Source of the DNA: Candidatus Woesearchaeota archaeon
GTDB lineage: Archaea > Nanobdellota > Nanobdellia > Woesearchaeales > JAGLGH01
DNA length: 53,826 nt
Direction: 5' to 3'
Assembly (NCBI GenBank): GCA_030670545.1
Contig: DAOVBM010000006.1
Location: forward strand, 1-53,826
Shown: positions 1-6,507 of the stretch, one piece after another
How positions within the stretch are numbered: position 1 is the first letter of the stretch
Layout of the letters: the number at the start of each line of letters is the position of its first letter
Program-made: the position numbers and the translations under genes
Notes under the pieces: generated by a model
Databases searched by the model: none
Seen by the model: the letters and a program-made list of their open reading frames with translations, nothing else
What the model was told of the DNA's origin: nothing

Positions 1-194
1 TTGATCAAAGGTGGTGTGACACAAGGTCACACTTCGCGGCTTTCAATAAGACTTAATTGCCGCGTAGTGGAGCTTCATGCTCCACCTTGCGTGTCAACCG
101 AGCGTAACCAGTTGACGGGGACGCAGAGCCTTCTAATAACCTCTCCGAAGTTTTGAAGATGCTTGTGCTCTGTTATCTCTGACTTTTTACTTAC
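1..194 (+). repeat. Palindromic MITE-like element, copy A (left end outside window)
   Basis: Right part of the dispersed element described in full at 5312-5484. Positions 1-136 read identically to 40434-40569, so this is the long variant. Its centre holds perfect hairpins: GTGTGAC/GTCACAC (about 14-32), CGCGGC/GCCGCG (about 35-64), GTGGAGC/GCTCCAC (about 67-85) and GTCAAC/GTTGAC (about 94-117). The conserved right arm follows (GATGCTTGTGCTC, then GACTTTTTACTTAC at 181-194). The left terminus is cut off by the window edge, so a target duplication cannot be tested. The DUF5680 gene starts about 135 bases downstream. Confidence 0.85.
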
Positions 195-329
195 TTCAAT
201 CTTAGGAATTTATTAAGGTTTTGGTTTAATTCATAATAATATCCTTTCTGCTTGTATAATTCTGAACATAGATTCTGTATTTGCGCAGAAATCCATTGTT
301 TTAAATATAAGATATTTTTCTTAATGCAT

Positions 330-776
330 ATGAAATTATCTGAATTCCTTGTTAAAGCCAAAATCAATACTTATGCCAGTGCAGGAATAGGTAATAAAAA
401 AATCCTTAAAGATGGCAGCAAGGAAGTAGTCTATGAAAAAGAAGGGTTCAGATATAGAGATAGGTACTATGGATATAATCCATTTGTGGGAGAAGAGATT
501 GTCTGGAAAGATGGAAGATTAATCTGGGTAATGAATTATGATGGAGAGATAACTTCTGAAGAAATAGCTGCTAAACAGGTTTATGGATTCCTAAAAAGAG
601 CGTTGAGGCAGGTTAAAGAAAAATGTCCGTTCAGAGGACCAGCAAGATTAAAACATTCTGATTTTGAATATATCAATGAATATGAAGGGGATATTGAAAG
701 TTTCAGGGGTGTTGAGAGAATTCTTTACAGGGGTCAGGAGATTTATATCCTTTTCTATCATGGTGGAACTGTTTAA
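330..776 (+). CDS. DUF5680 domain protein
   Basis: A 148-residue soluble protein that matches the DUF5680 pattern throughout: an N-terminal FLVKAK..TYAS segment, then YRDRYYG, a GEEIVW motif and WVMNYDG near residues 60-75, and a C-terminal YEGDIESFRG..I segment. In other organisms this domain occurs alone or behind an XRE-type HTH; no HTH is present here, and the biochemical role is unknown. ATGs at 324 and 330 are both possible. I chose 330 because the box TTTAAATATA at about 299-308 lies some 25 bases upstream, as for a leaderless archaeal mRNA. The gene sits between two copies of the dispersed palindromic element (1-194 and 805-977). Confidence 0.7.
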   Translation: MKLSEFLVKAKINTYASAGIGNKKILKDGSKEVVYEKEGFRYRDRYYGYNPFVGEEIVWKDGRLIWVMNYDGEITSEEIAAKQVYGFLKRALRQVKEKCPFRGPARLKHSDFEYINEYEGDIESFRGVERILYRGQEIYILFYHGGTV

Positions 777-804
777 ACAATATGATAGGCTATATCATAA
801 CAAG

Positions 805-977
805 GATGTAAAAAGTCTGCTATTCAAGGAGCACCAGCATCATCCGTCAAAACTTAATCCTTTTCTTTATCCTGCTCGTCGCTGGGGGTTGTCCCTTACG
901 GGGGAGCAGAGCCTTCTAATAACCCATCCCAAGTTTTGAAGATGCTTGTGCTCCATGACATCTGACTTTCTACATAC
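805..977 (+). repeat. Palindromic MITE-like element, copy B
   Basis: Short variant of the family at 5312-5484. The left terminus GGATGTAAAAAGTC pairs imperfectly with the right terminus GACTTTCTACATACC. Inner arms GGAGCACCAGCATC and GATGCTTGTGCTCC pair with one mismatch, and CAAAACT pairs with AGTTTTG. The centre closes with CTGCTC/GAGCAG. I see no clear flanking duplication. Its right end lies about 15 bases before the TATA box of the helicase gene at 1022, so it forms part of that gene's upstream region. Confidence 0.85.
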
Positions 978-991
978 CAAAACCACATACC

Positions 992-1000
992 TTTATATAT
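992..1000 (+). promoter_or_regulatory. TATA box for the Ski2-like helicase gene
   Basis: The sequence TTTATATAT is centred about 26 bases before the ATG at 1022, with no Shine-Dalgarno between them. This fits a leaderless archaeal transcript. It follows directly after repeat copy B. Confidence 0.55.
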
Positions 1001-1021
1001 CTCTATAAATTACATCAATCT

Positions 1022-2944
1022 ATGGAGTTCAAAGGATTTACATTAGACAAGTTTCAGGAAGATGCTGTCCATTCGATAGAGAAGAACAATTCTGTTGTAG
1101 TCAGCGCTGCTACAGGCACTGGCAAGACACTCATTGCAGACTATGCGATTGACAAGTTCATAAAACAGAGTAAGAGAATAATCTATACTGCTCCAATCAA
1201 AGCTCTGTCAAACCAGAAATACAGGGATTTCAAGTCAGACTATGGCGAAGACATGGTGGGCATAATGACTGGTGATGTCGTGATAAACCCCAATGCCCAG
1301 GTTATTGTGATGACAACAGAGATATATAGGAACATGCTTCTTACAAATGATCCATGCATAGAGTATTTAAGCTATGTTATCTTTGACGAGATCCATTTCC
1401 TAAGTGATATAGAGCGCGGCACGATATGGGAAGAGTCTATCATTTTTTCTCCAGACCATATAAGGTTCCTTGCGCTTTCTGCAACAATCCCAAATGCCCA
1501 TGAATTCGCTGAATGGATAAGTTCGATAAAAAATCACAAGGTTGATGTTATAAGATATAACAAACGTGCTGTTCCGCTTAAGCATTACCTGTATGACAAG
1601 GAGCATGGCATAATGGATATACAGAAGATGAAGAATGTAAAAGAGCTTGACAGGTATCCTGATTATAAGTACATAACAGGAAAGAGCAGAAGAAGAAAGC
1701 CATATATTGCGCCTCCGTCGCACATAGACCTGGTTAGGGATCTTCGTGACAGGGAGCTGCTGCCTGCAATATTCTTTACATTTTCCAGGATAGCATGCGA
1801 AAAAAAAGCAAAAGAACTGTCCAAAAAATTTGATTTCACCACCAGAAGAGAAAAAGCTGAGATTATCGCAATATTCAACAACCTTCTTGATCCAAATATA
1901 AAGTGTATGGATTCTGTAAGATTCATGAAAGAGATTGTCTCAAAAGGTGTAGCTGTGCATCATGCAGGAATCCTGCCTAACCTTAAGGAGATTGTCGAAA
2001 GCCTTTTCGGAGCTGGTCTGATCAGGGTATTATATGCGACAGAGACATTTGCAGTGGGAATAAACATGCCTGCAAGGACAGTATGCTTCAATACACTGAC
2101 AAAATATGACGGAGTCAGTTTCAGGTATCTTTATTCAAAAGAATATTTCCAGCTTGCAGGAAGAGCTGGAAGAAGAGGGATTGACAAGGTCGGCTATGCA
2201 ATCGCAATATTTGACAGGCAGAAAGATGATATAAATAAGATTGAGAAATTCACTTCAAAAGATGTTGACCCTATAATCTCTCAATTCAGGCTTACAATAA
2301 ATACAGTGCTGAATCTTGTTGACAAGCACAGCTGGGAAGATATCCAGAGGATACTGAAGAGCAATTTTGACTATTTCCTCAGGAAGAAGGGCCAGAAGCA
2401 GGTAAGGATAATGGCGACATACAACAGGCTTCTTAAGAAATTAACAGCTATGGGCTATATCTTTGACAATCAGCTTACAGAAAAAGGGAGATTCGCAACA
2501 AGAATCTATGCAAACGAGCTGCTTATAAGCGAGATATTCTTCAATAAGATCTATGAGAGATTAAGCGTGACTGAGCTCAATATAATGATAGCTGCAATCA
2601 ATTATGAGAAAAGAAGAGGTGTGAAGTTTGAAAAACTCATGGACAAGACCCATGTGAAGAACATCATGCGCGCGATGTCAAGGAGTAATTATGTGATTAA
2701 GCATATTGACTCGAATGATGTTACGCATATGACCTTAATTGTTAAGCACTGGACAGAAGGAGGAGATTTTGGAGGCCTTCTTGAGCTATCATCATTGGCA
2801 GAAGGAGATTATATCAGGATGTTCAGGCAGATAATAGACATGCTGAGGCAGATAAGGCATTCAACATCAGATTACGAGCTTCTCGATAAGGTGAATAAGT
2901 GCATATCAGCAATACAAAGAGATGTTGTTGCAGTCAGTTTTTAG
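1022..2944 (+). CDS. Ski2/Mtr4-like DExH-box helicase
   Basis: A 640-residue superfamily 2 helicase with both RecA domains: motif I ATGTGKT (near residue 31), Ia TAPIKALSNQKY, II DEIH (near 122), III SATIPN (near 153), a late V/VI region with TETFAVGINMPART and QLAGRAGRRG (near 340-390), then a helical C-terminal region. The DEIH box and the GRAGRRG form of motif VI are typical of the Ski2/Mtr4/Hel308 group, which unwinds RNA or branched DNA using ATP. The missing arch domain and moderate length argue for an archaeal Ski2-like enzyme rather than Hel308, but its substrate (RNA decay or DNA repair) cannot be settled from sequence. It ends with TAG, showing that TAG is an ordinary stop in this genome. 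The TATA box lies at 992-1000. Confidence 0.85.
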   Translation: MEFKGFTLDKFQEDAVHSIEKNNSVVVSAATGTGKTLIADYAIDKFIKQSKRIIYTAPIKALSNQKYRDFKSDYGEDMVGIMTGDVVINPNAQVIVMTTEIYRNMLLTNDPCIEYLSYVIFDEIHFLSDIERGTIWEESIIFSPDHIRFLALSATIPNAHEFAEWISSIKNHKVDVIRYNKRAVPLKHYLYDKEHGIMDIQKMKNVKELDRYPDYKYITGKSRRRKPYIAPPSHIDLVRDLRDRELLPAIFFTFSRIACEKKAKELSKKFDFTTRREKAEIIAIFNNLLDPNIKCMDSVRFMKEIVSKGVAVHHAGILPNLKEIVESLFGAGLIRVLYATETFAVGINMPARTVCFNTLTKYDGVSFRYLYSKEYFQLAGRAGRRGIDKVGYAIAIFDRQKDDINKIEKFTSKDVDPIISQFRLTINTVLNLVDKHSWEDIQRILKSNFDYFLRKKGQKQVRIMATYNRLLKKLTAMGYIFDNQLTEKGRFATRIYANELLISEIFFNKIYERLSVTELNIMIAAINYEKRRGVKFEKLMDKTHVKNIMRAMSRSNYVIKHIDSNDVTHMTLIVKHWTEGGDFGGLLELSSLAEGDYIRMFRQIIDMLRQIRHSTSDYELLDKVNKCISAIQRDVVAVSF

Positions 2945-3047
2945 TCAATATAATCATTCTGTTTTAAATATTGTACCACTTCATTGAAGAATTTCATTAT
3001 CTCTGGAAAACCAAGATTTTATATATCTTCTTTTATTCTTCCCATCT

Positions 3048-3785
3048 ATGGTAAACTATTGGAAGATCGTCAACAGGCTGATAAGGGACTCTGATATACT
3101 TCTTGAGGTGCTCGATGCAAGGCTTGTAGACGAGACTCGGAATCCAGAGCTTGAAAAAAAAATAGATCTCGCAGGAAAAAAACTGATCTATGTCATCAAT
3201 AAGGCAGACCTGGTTGAGAAGAGATCTCTTGACAGGAAAAAAAGACAGATGAAGAACTGCGTATTTGTATCTTCTGTTAAGCATTATGGATCAAAGATAT
3301 TAAGAGAGCTTATCCTCCGTCTTGCTGACAAGGAGCTTGTGACAGTCGGTGTTGTCGGCTACCCGAATACAGGCAAGAGTTCTGTAATAAATATGCTTAA
3401 AGGCAAAGCTTCTGCCCCTGTATCTTCAACCAGCGGATATACAAAAGGTTTACAAAAAGTAAAAGCAACAAGAAGGATAATGCTCATGGATTCGCCTGGA
3501 GTCGTACCTTTTAGGAGAAATGACGAGACAAAGCTTGCATTGATCGGTTCGCTGAATGCTGCAAGGCTGAAGAATCCTGACATTGATGCAATGGCATTGA
3601 TAGATAGCCTTGAAGGAGCTGTGGAAATACATTATGAAGTGGAGCCAGGAGAGGACAGCGAAGAAAGCCTTGAAAGGATAGCGATAAAGAAGAAAAAGCT
3701 TCTGAAAGGCGACAAGCCTGATGTGATGACTGTAGCAAGAATGATGATACAGGACTGGCAGAAAGGGAAGATAAGGATTTTATAA
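3048..3785 (+). CDS. Circularly permuted GTPase, YlqF/RbgA/Nog2-like
   Basis: The 245-residue protein has GTPase motifs in permuted order G4-G5-G1-G2-G3: NKAD near residue 51, a VSS G5-like segment near 74, the P-loop GYPNTGKSS near 104-112, a TSGYTKG region near 130, and DSPG near 147. This order defines the YlqF/RbgA/YawG class, whose members act as GTP-dependent assembly factors for the large ribosomal subunit. An acidic/basic C-terminal helical region follows, as in family members. The TATA-like TTTATATAT at about 3017-3026 lies some 25 bases before the ATG, so the message is probably leaderless. It runs in the same direction as the helicase upstream, with its own promoter. Confidence 0.88.
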   Translation: MVNYWKIVNRLIRDSDILLEVLDARLVDETRNPELEKKIDLAGKKLIYVINKADLVEKRSLDRKKRQMKNCVFVSSVKHYGSKILRELILRLADKELVTVGVVGYPNTGKSSVINMLKGKASAPVSSTSGYTKGLQKVKATRRIMLMDSPGVVPFRRNDETKLALIGSLNAARLKNPDIDAMALIDSLEGAVEIHYEVEPGEDSEESLERIAIKKKKLLKGDKPDVMTVARMMIQDWQKGKIRIL

Positions 3786-3855
3786 TTAACACTTTACTAT
3801 TCTTAAGAAGCAATAACCATAACCTTTAAAAACTTCCTTGTTTTTAGAATTTCTT

Positions 3856-5235
3856 ATGAAACTATGGGGGGATAAGATGAAATTAAATCTATTTGAGTGC
3901 AGTAAAGATCAAATTAAGCAGTTAGATGAAATTATCAAAAGTTTTCCAGGTTCAAGGATGAATGAAAGGACATTTAATGAAATTATGAAACCAGTGAACA
4001 TTTCTTTTTCTGTTGAAGAAGGATCAAGGCTTTTATCCCATGTTATTTGTGAATCTTTTGATTCATATACGCAGCAAAGCCAGCGTTATGTCGCTATGGG
4101 TGATGGTTCATTTGTAACTCCGAGTGAAATAGTGGACACAGAATTTGAAGATAAATATAAAAGCTTAATGTCCAGCATATTCTCTTTCTATAATGAGATG
4201 ACCCGGGAAAAGGAGGGTGAGCTTAGAGGGAGAGGTTCTGGACCTGAGAAATATGTGCATGGAATTCCTATTGAAGACGGTCGATACATCCTGCCTATTG
4301 CCACAACAACAAATATTCTGGTGACTATGTCTGGTGAAAAGGCAATAAACTTTGCAAGACTGCTAAAAGAACACCCCCAGCGGGAAGTATATACTCTTGC
4401 ATATGATTTCATAAATTCTTTTGAAATGGAAGAATTTAAGAATGTATTAGATTTCTTAAGCAACAAAAATCTTAGAGATCCTGAGATAATTTATACACGT
4501 TTTAAGCCAATGTTTGATCAGATTAGCAAAGATGAAGTTATTTTATTTGATAGATTCCAAAATCCTGTCCATAGGGTTGCTTTAGGTGGAGTAACTTCAA
4601 CGCATTCAAAGCCCCCATCTGTTGTTTACGCAAAATGGAGTCCTGAGGAAGCAGATGCCAGAGCTGAGAAAATTTCAAACAAGGTTTTAGGTTATAATCA
4701 TGAGTCAATCGCAGAACATGCAAGAGCAAGTTTTGGCACTCAACAATCTTTAACAAGTTATCATCAATGGGAAAGGCATAGATTAAAAAGTGAAGTCCGT
4801 GAGCCTTTTGAAAAAATACCTGTTGACAGAGATGTATTTGTGCCGCCTACAGTTGCTGCGAACAGTGAAATGTATGAAAGATTCAGGCAGACAGTCTATG
4901 AAACAAAGATTTTAAGAAAGGAATTGATAGATGCAGGTTTGGATGCAGCAGCAAGCTATCTCCTGTTTAATGCAGACGGAGTAAACGTAGTCACTGGATC
5001 TAATGCAAGGAATGATAAGGCAATACTTGAACAAAGGACATGCAACTGCGCACAGTGGGAAATAAGAGACAGGGCAGTCGCAATACAAGAAATTTTGAGA
5101 GAGAACCTGCCATATACGTATGATCGGGCAGGTCCTAGATGCACAAAAGGCAAATGTCCTGAGGGAGAGTTAACCTGCGGCCAGACAATCCAGATGAGAG
5201 AGCGATACGGTTATTTTGGCGCAGCTAAGAAATAA
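3856..5235 (+). CDS. thyX: FAD-dependent thymidylate synthase, long tandem form
   Basis: At 459 residues this is about twice the size of a usual ThyX (220-250) and contains two ThyX-like halves. The first half has SQRY near residue 75 and a RYILPIATTTN segment near 140, with degenerate active-site positions. The second half has HESIAEHA, then ERHRLKSEV (the RHRxxS signature) near 310-318, and EQRTCNCAQWEIRDRA near 395-410. The last 50 residues carry a Cys cluster (CTKGKCPEGELTC) that could bind metal. ThyX makes dTMP from dUMP with methylene-tetrahydrofolate, FAD and NADPH. Long tandem ThyX proteins are known, for example in Chlamydia. An ATG at 3877 preceded by GGGGGGAT is an alternative start; 3856 fits the box CTTTAAAAA near 3823. 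Confidence 0.85.
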   Translation: MKLWGDKMKLNLFECSKDQIKQLDEIIKSFPGSRMNERTFNEIMKPVNISFSVEEGSRLLSHVICESFDSYTQQSQRYVAMGDGSFVTPSEIVDTEFEDKYKSLMSSIFSFYNEMTREKEGELRGRGSGPEKYVHGIPIEDGRYILPIATTTNILVTMSGEKAINFARLLKEHPQREVYTLAYDFINSFEMEEFKNVLDFLSNKNLRDPEIIYTRFKPMFDQISKDEVILFDRFQNPVHRVALGGVTSTHSKPPSVVYAKWSPEEADARAEKISNKVLGYNHESIAEHARASFGTQQSLTSYHQWERHRLKSEVREPFEKIPVDRDVFVPPTVAANSEMYERFRQTVYETKILRKELIDAGLDAAASYLLFNADGVNVVTGSNARNDKAILEQRTCNCAQWEIRDRAVAIQEILRENLPYTYDRAGPRCTKGKCPEGELTCGQTIQMRERYGYFGAAKK

Positions 5236-5311
5236 TATTGATGCTAAACCTCATAAAGGATTGCAAGGCAATTTTTGATGGTATTGGTATCCGCAGGCAG
5301 TTCCAAAACAA

Positions 5312-5484
5312 TAAGTAAAAAGTCTGCTACTCAAGGAGCACCAGCATCATCAGGTCAAAACTCCATTGATTTCCCCTCCTGCTCGTCGCGAGGGGTCGCT
5401 CCATTCGGGAACGCAGAGCCCTCTAAAGATACATCTAGAGTTTTGAAGATGCTTGTGCTCTGTTATATCTGACTTTTTACTTAC
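5312..5484 (+). repeat. Palindromic MITE-like element, copy C (type copy)
   Basis: This 173-bp element begins TAAGTAAAAAGTC (5312-5324) and ends GACTTTTTACTTAC (5471-5484), perfect 13-base inverted termini. Inside, GGAGCACCAGCATC pairs with GATGCTTGTGCTC and CAAAACT with AGTTTTG; the core holds CTGC/GCAG and GC-rich stems. CCAAAACAA occurs immediately left (5303-5311) and right (5485-5493), a perfect 9-base duplication expected from staggered transposon insertion. There is no coding potential. Copies at 1, 805, 8901, 22438 and 40327 have the same orientation. It behaves like a non-autonomous transposable element; a transcribed structured RNA is an alternative or additional role. Confidence 0.9.
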
Positions 5485-5531
5485 CCAAAACAAAAACATT
5501 TTTATATTATTATTTAAAATTCTTTTTTTAA

Positions 5532-5798
5532 ATGAAATGCGATAACTGCGGCAAGGAAGAGACATGGATTGAAGTAGTTGGTTCTGAGTTCATTTGCAGA
5601 AAATGCATACGCAAGCATAAGATTATGGGTCTTCTTCTGAGGACGCATATGAACACATTCCAGTTTGTTCTTAGGAAATTGAAAATAAATAATTACCATA
5701 AATTCATGAAAATAACAAGAACACAGCTTGAAGAGATTGTTGATTTCAGGAAGATAGGTGTAAAGCTGGATACTACTAATGTTATTGAGCTGGATTGA
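5532..5798 (+). CDS. Small zinc-ribbon protein
   Basis: An 88-residue protein opening with CDNC and CRKC (about residues 3-6 and 22-25), a four-cysteine zinc-ribbon knuckle, followed by a basic helical region and a short acidic C-terminus. I do not recognise the family beyond the metal-binding ribbon; such proteins often bind nucleic acid or act as transcription or translation accessory factors. The box TTTATATTA near 5501-5509 lies about 25 bases before the ATG, and a T-rich initiator precedes it. Repeat copy C ends 48 bases upstream, so the promoter abuts the element. Confidence 0.65.
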   Translation: MKCDNCGKEETWIEVVGSEFICRKCIRKHKIMGLLLRTHMNTFQFVLRKLKINNYHKFMKITRTQLEEIVDFRKIGVKLDTTNVIELD

Positions 5799-5824
5799 TT
5801 GTCTGGATAAATCAAGGGATATAT

Positions 5825-5983
5825 CTATAATCCAAGCTCCTTTTTTACTTGTTCATGCGTATAGAACTTCCCTTCTTTAAATTCCTTTTCAGCTTGTAGT
5901 ATCTGCTTCTTTATTTCTGGAGAGTCTTCAATAAGATTGCCTATAACTTTGCCATAGCTCTTTTTATCATTTTTTATTTTCAC
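5825..5983 (-). CDS. Antitoxin-like 52-residue protein
   Basis: A 52-residue reading frame starting with GTG at 5983, which overlaps the stop of the 175-residue gene as GTGA, a translationally coupled junction. The C-terminal half (EKEFKEGKFYTHEQVKKELGL) resembles the C-terminus of RelB/Phd-type antitoxins, where a helix binds the toxin, and the N-terminal part is short and basic. This suggests a two-gene module in which the larger upstream gene would be the partner. Its position as second gene differs from the usual antitoxin-first order. Resemblance of so short a peptide is weak evidence, and the partner is not a recognised toxin. Confidence 0.5.
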   Translation of the reverse strand: MKIKNDKKSYGKVIGNLIEDSPEIKKQILQAEKEFKEGKFYTHEQVKKELGL

Positions 5984-6507
5984 AGTAATCTGTTAATAGG
6001 GCCATAATCTTTTCTGTTAGGCCATTCACCCTCATTTTTTTGTTTTATTTTTCCTCCAAATAGATGGGTATCTGTATTAATAGATGCGGCATTAACCAAT
6101 GTGGCTAAATTTGAAAACATTTCCTTTTCACATGCTTCATCAATAATAAAATCATAGCCTTTATAGAAATATACTCCTGTTGAATCAAAATATCCTCTTG
6201 TAAGGGTAGTCATTAAAGAATCCTCTTTAGAGTTCATCCAGCATTCAAGTTCAAACCATTTTGCATGTGAATATGTTACTTTTTCGGAAGCTAAGTATAA
6301 TGTATTATCTTTGATTGCAAACATCCTTCTTGAGGCATGAAATGATTTGACATTTGAACTAGAGGAATCAATCCCATATCTTTGGTCATATGCTTTTTCG
6401 TCCATATCTAGTGAAAGTGAATAGCCTTTTATTAATCTTTTGCTAGTTTCTCCCATCACTTTTATAAATCCTCTTCTATTCTTTATGTATGATGGAAAAG
6501 CTTCCAA
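5980..6507 (-). CDS. Unrecognised 175-residue protein, partner of the antitoxin-like gene
   Basis: A soluble protein with mixed alpha/beta composition, many aromatic residues and no recognised motif. A central AKWFELECW..SKEDSL segment and FYKGYDFIIDEA are the most distinctive parts. It is coupled by a GTGA overlap to the 52-residue antitoxin-like gene. Its first codons (ATG at 6507) overlap the start of the divergent Hel308-like reading frame by 19 bases. A later ATG at 6456 would remove that overlap, but the intervening sequence reads like coding DNA. The pair occupies exactly the place where the missing first RecA domain of the neighbouring helicase would be, so it may have arrived by replacement. 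Confidence 0.55.
   Translation of the reverse strand: MEAFPSYIKNRRGFIKVMGETSKRLIKGYSLSLDMDEKAYDQRYGIDSSSSNVKSFHASRRMFAIKDNTLYLASEKVTYSHAKWFELECWMNSKEDSLMTTLTRGYFDSTGVYFYKGYDFIIDEACEKEMFSNLATLVNAASINTDTHLFGGKIKQKNEGEWPNRKDYGPINRLL

Noticed and set aside
664-939. A 91-residue frame running from the DUF5680 gene into repeat copy B
   Set aside because: Overlaps a better-supported gene and ends inside the palindrome.
5275-5472. A 65-residue open frame inside repeat copy C
   Set aside because: It spans the palindromic element, has no promoter or ribosome site and changes frame in other copies.
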